The notes under the pieces: generated by a model | Databases searched by the model: none | What the model was told of the DNA's origin: nothing | Seen by the model: the letters and a program-made list of their open reading frames with translations, nothing else | Part shown: positions 19,891 to 29,013 of the stretch, in pieces | Numbering within the stretch: position 1 is the first letter of the stretch | How the letters are laid out: the number at the start of each line of letters is the position of its first letter | Program-made: the position numbers and the translations under genes | Source of the DNA: Acidibrevibacterium fodinaquatile | Lineage (GTDB): Bacteria; Pseudomonadota; Alphaproteobacteria; Acetobacterales; Acetobacteraceae | Length of the DNA stretch: 64,000 nt | Assembly: GCF_003352165.1 (NCBI RefSeq) | Contig: NZ_CP029176.1 | Location: 2,480,001 to 2,544,000, forward strand | Direction of reading: 5' to 3'

Positions 19891-21017
19891 CCGCGATCTC
19901 CCTCCTTTGCCCCCGCCCCCCAACCGGCGCGAAGCGCCGCCGCCGTCGCCGCCAGCCGCCCGTCCAGGATCGCCGCCCGCAGGCGCTGCATCAGATCCTG
20001 ATAATAGCGGAGATTATGCCAGGTGAGCAGCATCGGGCCGAGGATTTCGCCAGACCGGAATAGATGATGGAGATAAGCCCTGGCGTGGCGGGTGCAGGCC
20101 GGACAGGCGCAGCCAGGATCGAGCGGCGCCGGATCATCGGCGAAGCGGGCATTGCGCAGATTGAGGACGCCGCGTGACGTATAGGCACGCGCGGTGCGCC
20201 CGGCGCGGGTCGGGATCACGCAGTCGAACATGTCGATCCCGCGCAGAACGGCTGCGATGATGTCATCCGGTGTCCCGACGCCCATGAGATAGCGCGGCTT
20301 CTCCGCCGGCAAGAGCGGCACCGTCGCCTCCAGGACCGCAAGCATCATCGCCTGCCCCTCACCGACCGCGAGCCCACCGACGGCATAGCCCTCGAAACCA
20401 ATCGCCATCAACGCTTCGCACGCGCGGGCGCGCAGATCGGCATAGACACCGCCCTGGACGATGCCGAACAGGCCGTAGCCCGGGCGGGCGGGAAAGGCGG
20501 CGCGGCAACGCTCCGCCCAGCGCAGCGAAAGATCGAGCGAGAGCGCGGCGGCCTCATGGCTCGCCGGAAACGCGGTGCATTCATCGAGCACCATGCTGAT
20601 CGTCGCGTCGAGCTTGCTCTGAATGTCGATCACGCGCTCGGGGGTGAGGCGGTGGGCGCTGCCGTCGATATGGGAGCGGAACGTGACGCCATCGGCGTCG
20701 AGCTTGCGCAATTTGGCGAGCGACATCACCTGAAACCCGCCGGAATCGGTCAGGATCGGCCCCGGCCAGTCCATCAGACGGTGCAACCCGCCCAAAGCGG
20801 CGACCCGCTCGGCGCCGGGGCGGAGCATGAGGTGATAGGTGTTGGCGAGCACGATCCCGGCGCCGGTCGCGCGCACCGCATCCGCCGTCATCGCCTTCAC
20901 CGTCGCCGCCGTCCCGACCGGCATGAAGCACGGCGTCGCAACCGCGCCGTGCGCGGTGATAAGCGTGCCGGCGCGCGCCGCGCCATCGCGCCCGGCAAGC
21001 GTGAAGGAGAAATTCAT
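19887..21017 (-). CDS. tgt: Queuine tRNA-ribosyltransferase
   Basis: 376 residues. Exchanges guanine 34 of GUN-anticodon tRNAs for preQ1. Visible: [30 protein letters not shown] (base binding), the nucleophile-region motif [14 protein letters not shown] and the zinc site [22 protein letters not shown] overlaps connect it to queA upstream and queF downstream. Confidence 0.96.
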   Translation of the reverse strand: MNFSFTLAGRDGAARAGTLITAHGAVATPCFMPVGTAATVKAMTADAVRATGAGIVLANTYHLMLRPGAERVAALGGLHRLMDWPGPILTDSGGFQVMSLAKLRKLDADGVTFRSHIDGSAHRLTPERVIDIQSKLDATISMVLDECTAFPASHEAAALSLDLSLRWAERCRAAFPARPGYGLFGIVQGGVYADLRARACEALMAIGFEGYAVGGLAVGEGQAMMLAVLEATVPLLPAEKPRYLMGVGTPDDIIAAVLRGIDMFDCVIPTRAGRTARAYTSRGVLNLRNARFADDPAPLDPGCACPACTRHARAYLHHLFRSGEILGPMLLTWHNLRYYQDLMQRLRAAILDGRLAATAAALRAGWGAGAKEGDRG

Positions 21018-22060
21018 GCGCGCGTCAGCAGCGAGGCGTCGCCATAGGAATAGAAACGATAGCCGGCGGCGATGGCATGCGCGTATGCCGCGCGCATGCG
21101 CGCAAGGCCCGAGAACGCCGCGACCAGCATGAACAAGGTCGAGCGCGGCAGATGAAAATTGGTGAGCAAGAGATCAGCGGTGCGGAAGACGTGGCCGGGG
21201 CGGAGAAAAATATCGGTCTCGCCAGCAAACGGCAGGACGTCGCCGGCCTCATTCACCGCGCTCTCCAGAAGCCGGAGTGTCGTCGTGCCGATAGCGACGA
21301 TCCGCCCGCCGCGCGCCCGCGCCGCGTTGATCGCCGCCGCCGCCGCCGGGCTGATCTCCCCGCGCTCGGCATGCAGGCGATGGCGCGCGAGATCGGCGCC
21401 ACGGGGCGGCAGAAACGTCCCCGCGCCGACATGAAGCGTGACGGTGACGCGCGCAACGCCACGCGCGGCAATGGCATCGAGCAAGGCCGGCGTGAAATGG
21501 AGCCCCGCCGTCGGCGCCGCGACCGCACCCTCGCGCGCCGCGAAAATCGTCTGGTAATCGCTCGCATCCTGAGCACTCGGGCCGTCGGGGCGGGTGATAT
21601 AGGGCGGCAGGGCAAGCGCGCCGGCCTCGCGCAGCGCCGCGGCAAACGCCTCGCCATCGCGATCAAAGCGCAGGATCACGCCGCCATCGGGGTTGCGCGC
21701 CCTGACCTCGGCGCTCAAGCCGCCGTCGCAGACGATCCTGTCGCCAATGCGAAGCCGCCGCGCGTTTCGCGCCAGCGCGTGCCAGGTGCCATCCGCCAGG
21801 GGACGATCGAGGGTGATGCCGATCCGCGCCTCTCCGCGCCGCGCCGCGAGTTGCGCCGGGATCACGCGGGTATCGTTCGCGACCATCACATCCCCCGGCG
21901 CGAGCAGCGCCGGCAGATCGCGCATCACCCGATCCTCAAGCCCCGTGGGCGCAACCCGGAGAAGACGCGCGGCATCGCGCGGGCGCGCCGGGTGCTGCGC
22001 GATCCGCTCCGGCGGCAGATCGAAATCGAAATCCGCCTCGTTCACGGCAAAATCAGGCAC
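21014..22060 (-). CDS. queA: S-adenosylmethionine:tRNA ribosyltransferase-isomerase
   Basis: 348 residues. Adds the epoxycyclopentane ring to preQ1 in tRNA, using the ribosyl group of [18 protein letters not shown] at the N-terminus, [33 protein letters not shown] and [14 protein letters not shown] are QueA hallmarks. First gene of the queA-tgt-queF-queG set; starts three bases after the VOC gene, so transcription may begin further upstream. Confidence 0.96.
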   Translation of the reverse strand: MPDFAVNEADFDFDLPPERIAQHPARPRDAARLLRVAPTGLEDRVMRDLPALLAPGDVMVANDTRVIPAQLAARRGEARIGITLDRPLADGTWHALARNARRLRIGDRIVCDGGLSAEVRARNPDGGVILRFDRDGEAFAAALREAGALALPPYITRPDGPSAQDASDYQTIFAAREGAVAAPTAGLHFTPALLDAIAARGVARVTVTLHVGAGTFLPPRGADLARHRLHAERGEISPAAAAAINAARARGGRIVAIGTTTLRLLESAVNEAGDVLPFAGETDIFLRPGHVFRTADLLLTNFHLPRSTLFMLVAAFSGLARMRAAYAHAIAAGYRFYSYGDASLLTRA

Positions 22061-22063
22061 TGA

Positions 22064-22462
22064 TCAATCGGGCAGATAGCTCGCGATCTCGACGAGATTG
22101 CCGTCCGGATCGCGGCAATAGACCGACATCATCGGCCCGAGCGCGCCGGTGCGCGCAACCGGCCCCACCTCGACCGCAACCCCCTGCGTGAGAAGATGCG
22201 AGACGACATCGGCGGGGCTGACGGCGGTGATGAAACAGAGATCGGCGCTGCCCGGCAGGGCTTGCGCCGCGCGCGGCGAGAATTCCCGCCCCTCCTGATG
22301 GAGATTGAGCTTTTGGCCGCCGAATTTGAGCGCCGTCCGCTGCTCGGCGCCGAACACTTCGCGCTCCATACCGAGCACGCGCTGATACCAGGCGGCCGTG
22401 GCATCGAGATCACGGCAGGTGAGCACGAGATGATCGAGACGGTCGACGGTGAAGCGCATCAT
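22064..22462 (-). CDS. VOC (glyoxalase/dioxygenase) family protein
   Basis: 132 residues, a single vicinal-oxygen-chelate domain: [23 protein letters not shown] with the first metal His, [14 protein letters not shown], and the closing [14 protein letters not shown] with the last Glu. Members include glyoxalases, dioxygenases and fosfomycin-type resistance proteins; no substrate can be assigned. The ATG overlaps the fumarase stop (ATGA). Confidence 0.85.
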   Translation of the reverse strand: MMRFTVDRLDHLVLTCRDLDATAAWYQRVLGMEREVFGAEQRTALKFGGQKLNLHQEGREFSPRAAQALPGSADLCFITAVSPADVVSHLLTQGVAVEVGPVARTGALGPMMSVYCRDPDGNLVEIASYLPD

Positions 22463-24117
22463 TCGAGCCCGTCGAAGAAATCATTGCCCTTATCGTCGAT
22501 GACGATGAAGGCCGGGAAATTCTCGACCTCGATGCGCCAGATCGCCTCCATCCCGAGTTCGGGATATTCCAACACCTCGACCTTCTTGATGTTTTGCTCG
22601 GCGAGGATGGCGGCCGGGCCGCCGATGCTGCCGAGATAAAAGCCGCCATAGGTCTTGCAGGCCTCGCGCACCGCGCGCGAGCGATTCCCCTTGGCGAGCA
22701 TCACCAGCGAGCCGCCGGCTTTTTGGAAATCGGCGACGTAGCTATCCATCCGCCCGGCCGTGGTCGGGCCGAAGGCGCCGGTCGCGTAGCCGGCCGGGGT
22801 CTTTGCCGGCCCGGCGTAATAGACCGGATGGTTCTTGAAATAATCGGGTAGCGCCTCGCCGCGATCGAGCCGCTCCTTGAGCTTGGCATGGGCGATGTCA
22901 CGCGCGACGATCAGCGTCCCGGTGAGCGCGAGGCGGGTCTTGATCGGATAGCGCGAGAGGGTGCGCCGGATCTCCGCCATCCCCTGATTGAGATCGATTT
23001 TCACGACCTCGCCGCCAAGATCTTTTTCGGTGATCTCGGGCAGATATTGCGCGGGATCGGTCTCCAATTGCTCGAGAAAAACGCCATCGCGGGTGATCTT
23101 GGCCAGAATCTGGCGATCGGCGCTGCACGAGACGCCGATGCCGATCGGCAGCGAGGCGCCATGGCGCGGCAGACGGATGACACGCACGTCATGGCAGAAA
23201 TATTTGCCGCCAAATTGCGCGCCGATGCCGATTTTGCGCGAAAGCTCGAGGATTTTCTCCTCCCAGGCGAGATCCCGGAAGGCATGAGCGGAGCGATCGC
23301 CCGCCGTCGGCAAGCCATCGAGATAGCGGGTCGAGGCGAGCTTCACGGTTTTCAGCGTCATCTCGGCGCTGGTGCCGCCGATCACCACCGCAAGATGATA
23401 GGGCGGGCAGGCCGAAGTGCCGAGCGTCTTCATCTTCGCTTCGATGAAGCCGAGCAGCTTTTCCGGCGTCAGCACGGCGCGCGATTCCTGATAAAGAAAC
23501 GTCTTGTTCGCCGAGCCGCCGCCCTTGGCGATGAACTGGAAATGAAATTCCTCGGCATGCGCCTCGCCGGGGGCGGCGAGGATGTCGAACTGCACCGGGA
23601 GATTGTTGCCGGTGTTCACCTCCTCGAACATCGAAAGCGGCGCCATCTGCGAATAGCGGAGATTGGTTTCGGTGTAGGTGCGATGAACGCCATAAGCGAG
23701 CGCTTCCTCCTCGTCGCCCTCGACCCAGACGCGCTGGCCCTTTTTGCCGAACACGATGGCGGTGCCGGTATCCTGACACATCGGCAGAACGCCGCGGCCG
23801 GCGATCGCGGCGTTTTTGAGGAATTGCAGGGCGACGAAGCGATCATTCGCCGACGCCTCGGGATCATCGAGGATCGCCCGCAATTGCTGGAGATGGCCAG
23901 GGCGAAGCAGATGCGAGACATCGTGAAACGCCTGGAAGGCGAGTTCGCTCAAAACCTCGGGCGCGATGTGAAGAATATCACGCCCGGCGTGGGTCGTAAC
24001 GCTCACGCCGGCAAGATCGAGCCGCTTCCACGGCACCTCGCCGGCGGCGAGGGGAAACATCGGCGCATAGCGGAATTCTGTCGGCCGTGGGGTGGGCTTG
24101 GCGGCTTTGGTATCCAT
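22459..24117 (-). CDS. fum: Fumarate hydratase, class I (4Fe-4S)
   Basis: 552 residues, matching single-chain class I fumarases. Interconverts fumarate and malate in the TCA cycle. [52 protein letters not shown] and the C-terminal beta domain [33 protein letters not shown] are typical, with the cluster cysteines in the CQDTG and SACPP segments. The ATG at 24117 lies four bases after the sspB stop. Confidence 0.94.
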   Translation of the reverse strand: MDTKAAKPTPRPTEFRYAPMFPLAAGEVPWKRLDLAGVSVTTHAGRDILHIAPEVLSELAFQAFHDVSHLLRPGHLQQLRAILDDPEASANDRFVALQFLKNAAIAGRGVLPMCQDTGTAIVFGKKGQRVWVEGDEEEALAYGVHRTYTETNLRYSQMAPLSMFEEVNTGNNLPVQFDILAAPGEAHAEEFHFQFIAKGGGSANKTFLYQESRAVLTPEKLLGFIEAKMKTLGTSACPPYHLAVVIGGTSAEMTLKTVKLASTRYLDGLPTAGDRSAHAFRDLAWEEKILELSRKIGIGAQFGGKYFCHDVRVIRLPRHGASLPIGIGVSCSADRQILAKITRDGVFLEQLETDPAQYLPEITEKDLGGEVVKIDLNQGMAEIRRTLSRYPIKTRLALTGTLIVARDIAHAKLKERLDRGEALPDYFKNHPVYYAGPAKTPAGYATGAFGPTTAGRMDSYVADFQKAGGSLVMLAKGNRSRAVREACKTYGGFYLGSIGGPAAILAEQNIKKVEVLEYPELGMEAIWRIEVENFPAFIVIDDKGNDFFDGLE

Positions 24118-24121
24118 CCTC

Positions 24122-24676
24122 TCACTCCTTGGCATCGGATTGCGGGCGCTTGCGGAATGCCGAAAGCTGCACCACCTGCGGCGTCCCCTGGGTCGGATCG
24201 GCGGTCGGTTCGGCGGCCGGTTCGGCGTCGGGCGGCGGGGTCGCGGTGCTTTCGCCCTCCGTCTCCGCCGGCGCCTCGGGGACACGGAATTGCAGGCCGA
24301 ACTGCACCGCGGGATCGGCAAACGCGCTGATCGCGGCAAGCGGCACGGTAATGCGCGAGGGCACCCCGCCGAACGAGAGCCCGACACTGAACCGCGCCCG
24401 CTTCCGATCGAGCGCCAGATCCCAGAACTGATGCTGAAGCACGATGGTGATCTCGCGCGGGTATTGCGCGCGCAGCCGCGCCGGAATCTCGACGCCTGGC
24501 TGGTCGGTGCGGAAGGTGATGAAGAAATGATGCGCGCCGGGCAGGCCATGGCGCTCGGCGTACTCGATCGCGCGCGCCACCACCTCGCGCAGCGCCGCTT
24601 CCGCCCATGCGTCATACGGCAGCAGGCTTTCCGGCGGCGTCTCGTGGTCGTTGCTTCCGCTATCGTCTTCCATCAT
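24122..24676 (-). CDS. sspB: SspB-family ClpXP adaptor
   Basis: 184 residues. Folded N-terminal domain ([39 protein letters not shown]) that recognises ssrA-tagged peptides; an acidic/proline/alanine-rich linker (about 130-170); and a C-terminal [11 protein letters not shown], matching the ClpX-binding tail of alphaproteobacterial SspB. It delivers tagged substrates to ClpXP in the cytoplasm. Two consecutive ATGs (24676, 24673) could start it. Confidence 0.9.
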   Translation of the reverse strand: MMEDDSGSNDHETPPESLLPYDAWAEAALREVVARAIEYAERHGLPGAHHFFITFRTDQPGVEIPARLRAQYPREITIVLQHQFWDLALDRKRARFSVGLSFGGVPSRITVPLAAISAFADPAVQFGLQFRVPEAPAETEGESTATPPPDAEPAAEPTADPTQGTPQVVQLSAFRKRPQSDAKE

Positions 24677-24741
24677 GTCCTCGTCTATCGCCGTTCCCTT
24701 AGCGCGCCCGCGCCAGAGAGGCAAAGCGCCGCGCCCGGCGG

Positions 24742-25590
24742 TCAAAACAGGCGCAGGATCACCGCGCCGCCAACGATAAGCGCGCCAGCGGCCAAGCGCA
24801 CCGGGCCCAGCCGTTCGCCAACCACGACGCGCGCGAGCACCATGCCGAACAGGATCGCGGTCTCACGCAAGGCGGCGATCGCGGCGATCGGCGCCCGCGT
24901 CATCGCCCATAGCGCAAGCCCGTAGGAGCCGATGGCGCTCGCCGCCGCGACTATGCCGATCATCCAGCGCCGGAGCGGCAAAGCCGCCAGCGCCCGGCCG
25001 CGCCCGAACGCGGTCGCGCCCATGAACAAGACACCGGTCGCGAAGAACGTCGCCAAGGTGTAGGCAAACGGCGCCCGCGAAAGCCGCGCCCCGATCCCGT
25101 CATTGAGCGTATAGGCGGCGATGACGGCGATATTGAGGAGGGCGAACAGGGTCGCCCGGCCATGCGGCGCCGCCCCTCGCGACAGCGCCAGAGAGAGCAC
25201 GCCGAGCGAAATCAGCGCGACCCCGAGGCCGCGCGCCGGCGCCAGGGCCTCGCCCCAGACCAGCCCGAGCAGCGCAAGGACGAGCGGCGGCAAACCGCGC
25301 ATCAGCGGGTAGAGATGGGCCATCTCGCCGGTCTGATACGCCTTCATCAGCAGGAAGAAATAAGCGACGTGCAAGAGGGTGGAGAGGGCGAGCGCCGGAT
25401 AGCTCGCCGCCGCCGGCAGACCGAGAAAGGGCAGCAGAACGAGCGCGAGCACCACCCCGCCAGCCAACAGCGCCGCGGTTTCAAGCCCTTTGTCCGACCC
25501 CGCCTTGAGCGCGACATTCCAGCCGGCGTGCAAAAGCGCGCCGCCGAGCACCGCCGCCATGACGTCGAGCGGCAGACCGCCGGCCGGCAC
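24742..25590 (-). CDS. EamA/DMT-superfamily permease
   Basis: 282 residues with about ten hydrophobic helices in two EamA repeats: HAGWNVALKAGSDKGLETAA in repeat 1, YPLMRGLPPLVLALLGLVWGE at its end, and APIAAIAALRETAILFGMVLARVVVGERL in repeat 2. Drug/metabolite-type inner-membrane exporter; the substrate is unknown. The GTG start at 25590 abuts the scsB stop; an ATG at 25560 is the alternative. Confidence 0.83.
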   Translation of the reverse strand: MPAGGLPLDVMAAVLGGALLHAGWNVALKAGSDKGLETAALLAGGVVLALVLLPFLGLPAAASYPALALSTLLHVAYFFLLMKAYQTGEMAHLYPLMRGLPPLVLALLGLVWGEALAPARGLGVALISLGVLSLALSRGAAPHGRATLFALLNIAVIAAYTLNDGIGARLSRAPFAYTLATFFATGVLFMGATAFGRGRALAALPLRRWMIGIVAAASAIGSYGLALWAMTRAPIAAIAALRETAILFGMVLARVVVGERLGPVRLAAGALIVGGAVILRLF

Positions 25591-27723
25591 TCAGGGGGTT
25601 CCGGCGCCCGCGGCGAGGGCGGATTTCTCGCGCACCGTTTCGAGAGCGGCAAGCACCGAGGTTTCGGTGAGGATCGGCGGCAACACCACCGGCGGCCGGT
25701 CGCCACCGGGATAGAGGACATAGAGCGGCACGCCATCATGGTTGAATTGGCGCAAAAAGGCGGTGATCTCAGGGTCTTGGCGGGTCCAGTCGCCGACCAT
25801 GTAGGTGACGTCGCGATCCGCGAGCGCGCGGCGGATTTCCGCCGAATCGAGCGCCATTCGCTCATTGACGAGACAGGTGACACACCACGCCGCGGTCATG
25901 TTGACGAGAACCGGCCGCCCGGCGGCGCGCAGTGCGGCAAGCGTCGCGCGGGAATAGGGGGTCGCGCCCCCCTCGCCGCCATTGGCCTCGGCGAGGAGCG
26001 ATGGCGGCGCGGCGACGGCGGCGAGGCCGGAGAGAATCGCGAGCGCCGCCAGCACCGCGGTCACCATCACCGATTGCGCGATCCGGCGCAGCCGCGGCGT
26101 TGGGCTCTGCTGGCCGATGCCGAGCAGCCAGCCGGCGAAGCCGAGCAATACAAGCCCGGCGCCGAGCCCGAGTACGCCGGCCGATCCCGCCTCGCGCGAG
26201 ACCACCCAGGCAAGCCAGGCGACAGCGCCATACATCGGAAACGCCAGCCCCTGACGCAGCCATTCCATCCACCGGCCCGGCCGCGGCAGGACACGCCCGA
26301 GCCCAGGCAGCAGAGCGAGCAGCAGATAGGGTGCCGCGAGCCCAAGCCCCATTGCGAGAAAGACGCCAAGCGCCGCCGCCGGCTTCGCAACCATCGCCGC
26401 CGCCAGCGCCGCCCCCATGAACGGCGCCGTGCACGGGGTCGCGACCAGAACCGCGAGCAGACCGGTGAAGAACGAGCCGGCAAGACCATGCCGCCCGGCG
26501 AAGCTCTGGCCAAGGCCAGTCACCCCGCCGCCGAGCGAGAACACGCCAGAAAGATTGAGCCCGACGCCAAACAATAGCCACGCCATGGCGGTGACCGAGG
26601 CCGGGGACTGAAACTGAAACCCCCAGCCCGCAGCAGCGCCACTCGCGCGGAGCGCGATCAAGATGCCGCCGAGGACGACGAACGTCGCCATCACGCCGGC
26701 CGCATAGGCAAGCGCATGGACGATCACGGCGCGGCGCCGGGCATAGCCGAACTGCGCAAGGCCGATCGCCTTCATCGCCAGCACCGGAAAAACGCACGGC
26801 ATGAAATTGAGGATCAGCCCGCCCAGCAGGCCGAAGATCAGGCTCTGCCACAGCGGCAGCGCGGTGGTGGAGGGTAGCGGCACGACACCAGGATGGGCAA
26901 TGATGGCAACGGCGCGTTTTGGATCGCCATCGAATTCAATGATGCCGGAAAGGTCGGCGTTGGCGTCAAAGCCCGGCAGCGTTGCGAGCGAGAGAAAAAA
27001 CCGCCGCCCCGCCTTCTCGCGCATCTCCTCGGCATTGGGGTCGATCAGTCCCGGGCGATCAGGAAAAAAATACGGCCGCCCGGCAAAAACCCGGGCCATC
27101 TCGTCGCCCTTCGCGATCGCCGGGGTGACGATGAGACGACCCTCCGGCGTGACTACCGCCGGCCAGCCGAGGCGGTGCGGCAGGCGCGCTTCGGCGGCGG
27201 CGAACAACGCCGACTCCGCCGCCGGCGTCACCGGGCCGGGCGCGAGGGTGAGATGAAACTCTGCCTCCTCAGGCACGCAAAGCTTGGCGCAGACCAGCCA
27301 GGTGGCGTGGGCAGTGATGGCGAGCGCGCCGGTTTGCCCCGCTGGCGGCGTGAAACGCCGCGCCAGCAGCACCTCGCCGGTATAGCCATAGACCGTAACC
27401 GGCCCCTCGGTGATCCGCTCGGGCGCCGGCCAGACGAAATCGCCGGCGTCGCCGGGCGTGAACGAAAGCGTCGGCGGCGCACCGGCGGCGCCGGGGTTTT
27501 TCCAGTAGATGTGCCAGCCCGGGGCGAGTCGGAAGCGGAGCCCGAGCCGCAACGGCGCGCCCGGCATGTAGGAATCGCTCTCGCTGACCAGGGTCACGGT
27601 GTCGCGCGCGGTCACGGCCGGCGCGCTTTCCGCCGCCGACGCCGGCGCCAGCATGCGCAGGCCGAGCAGCGCCGCGATCGCGAACGCCAGCGCCCATCGC
27701 TTCAACCGCACGTCAAAACGCAT
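25591..27723 (-). CDS. Thiol:disulfide interchange protein (ScsB/DsbD family)
   Basis: 710 residues. Signal peptide to about residue 30; periplasmic N-terminal domain with WHIYWKNPGAAGAPP and the redox pair in LVCAKLCVPE; a central membrane domain of about eight helices with NFMPCVFPVLAMKAIG and ATPCTAPFMGAAL cysteines; and a C-terminal thioredoxin domain with AAWCVTCLVNE. It carries electrons from cytoplasmic thioredoxin to periplasmic disulfide reductases. The N-terminal domain looks more like ScsB than E. coli DsbD. Confidence 0.9.
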   Translation of the reverse strand: MRFDVRLKRWALAFAIAALLGLRMLAPASAAESAPAVTARDTVTLVSESDSYMPGAPLRLGLRFRLAPGWHIYWKNPGAAGAPPTLSFTPGDAGDFVWPAPERITEGPVTVYGYTGEVLLARRFTPPAGQTGALAITAHATWLVCAKLCVPEEAEFHLTLAPGPVTPAAESALFAAAEARLPHRLGWPAVVTPEGRLIVTPAIAKGDEMARVFAGRPYFFPDRPGLIDPNAEEMREKAGRRFFLSLATLPGFDANADLSGIIEFDGDPKRAVAIIAHPGVVPLPSTTALPLWQSLIFGLLGGLILNFMPCVFPVLAMKAIGLAQFGYARRRAVIVHALAYAAGVMATFVVLGGILIALRASGAAAGWGFQFQSPASVTAMAWLLFGVGLNLSGVFSLGGGVTGLGQSFAGRHGLAGSFFTGLLAVLVATPCTAPFMGAALAAAMVAKPAAALGVFLAMGLGLAAPYLLLALLPGLGRVLPRPGRWMEWLRQGLAFPMYGAVAWLAWVVSREAGSAGVLGLGAGLVLLGFAGWLLGIGQQSPTPRLRRIAQSVMVTAVLAALAILSGLAAVAAPPSLLAEANGGEGGATPYSRATLAALRAAGRPVLVNMTAAWCVTCLVNERMALDSAEIRRALADRDVTYMVGDWTRQDPEITAFLRQFNHDGVPLYVLYPGGDRPPVVLPPILTETSVLAALETVREKSALAAGAGTP

Positions 27724-27825
27724 CGCGAGCTTCCCATTTCCCCATCATAGGTCCGCGTGTCACACGCAGGCGTGGCCGCGTCCGCCCTCTCTCGCGGCGG
27801 CAAAGCACATGCTAGGAAGCGCGGC

Positions 27826-29010
27826 ATGGACACCGCTTTCTCCGAGCTGCCGATGGCCGCCGCCCTGCCCGAACTCTGCGAGGCGTTGCGGGCGCGACCG
27901 AACGCCATTGTGGTCGCTCCGCCCGGCGCCGGCAAGACCACGCTGGTGCCGCTCGCGCTTCTCGAGGCCCCCTGGGTCGCGGGCGGGCGCATTTTAATGC
28001 TGGAGCCGCGGCGGGTCGCCGCGCGTGCTGCGGCGCGGCGCATGGCGGCGCTGCGCGGGGAGGCGGTCGGTGGCGTCATCGGCTATCGCACCCGGATCGA
28101 CGCCGCGGTTTCCGCCGCGACCCGGATCGAAGTCATCACCGAGGGCCTTCTGCTCCGCCGGCTGCTCGCCGATCCCGGGCTCGAAGGGGTCGCCGCGGTC
28201 ATTCTCGACGAGGTGCATGAACGCTCGCTCGAGGCCGATCTCGCGCTCGCGCTGCTCCGCGATGCGCAATCCCTGTTCCGCCCCGATCTCAGGCTGATCG
28301 CAATGTCGGCGACCGCCGAGAGCGATCGCCTCGCACGCCGGCTCGATGCCGCCGTGATCACCTGTGAGGTCCGCCCGCACCCGGTCGAGATCAGCCACGC
28401 CACGCGCGATCTCGCGAGCCCGCGCGAGCTGCCCGAGGCGATGGCGCGCGCGATCCAGGGCGTTCTTGCCGCCACCGGAGACGCGGCCGGCGACATTCTC
28501 GCCTTTCTTCCCGGCATGGCGGAAATCCGCCGGGTGATGGCGCTCTTGGAGGGATGCAAGGCGACTTTGCTCGCCTTGCACGGCGATCTCCCCCCCGCCG
28601 AGCAGGACCGCGCGCTGACCCCGGCCGCCGGGCGGCGCGTCGTCCTCGCGAGCGCGATCGCCGAGACCTCGCTCACCGTCCCCGGCGTGCGGGTGGTCAT
28701 CGATGGCGGTTTTCGTCGTGCCCCGGTGCTCGATCCGGGGACGGGCCTCACTCGGTTGACGACGCGGCGGATCAGCCGCGCGAGCGCGACCCAACGCGCC
28801 GGCCGCGCCGGGCGGGAGGGTCCGGGGCGTGCGCTCCGGCTGTGGACGGCAGCGCTGGAGCGGGGACTTGCGCCCGCCGATCCGCCGGAAATCCACAACG
28901 CGGAGCTTTCATCCCTGGCGCTCACCGCCGCCGCCTGGGGCACCGCCCCCGAGGGGGATATAGCGATCGTCAAATCAGCTCCCAATTTGGCAGCACTCAC
29001 GGGGTTGTGA
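27826..29010 (+). pseudogene. hrpB: hrpB 5' fragment, interrupted by the casposon
   Basis: ATP-dependent DExH helicase HrpB, N-terminal part. The ATG at 27826 begins MDTAFSELPMAAALPELCEAL. Motif I APPGAGKTTLVPL, motif II ILDEVHERSLEADL, motif III MSATAES and motif VI QRAGRAGR are intact, so both helicase lobes are encoded. After GTAPE the frame enters the casposon inverted repeat and adds about 18 foreign residues (GDIAIVKSAPNLAALTGL) before a stop inside the repeat. The remaining half of the gene lies at 44649-46007. A truncated helicase could still be made, but the C-terminal HrpB domains are lost. Confidence 0.93.
28941..28954. repeat. Left copy of 14-bp target-site duplication
   Basis: CACCGCCCCCGAGG, identical to 44648-44661. 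Twelve bases (ACCGCCCCCGAG) are unambiguous; one G/C at each edge also matches the element end. Generated by staggered integration of the element. Confidence 0.92.
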
Positions 29011-29013
29011 AGG
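28954..29013 (+). repeat. Left terminal inverted repeat (60 bp)
   Basis: Starts GGGGATATAGCGATCG and matches the reverse complement of 44589-44648 over 60 of 60 bases; similarity stops abruptly after that. It contains the polB stop codon (28997-28999) on the minus strand and the stop ending the truncated hrpB frame (29008-29010) on the plus strand. Confidence 0.96.
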
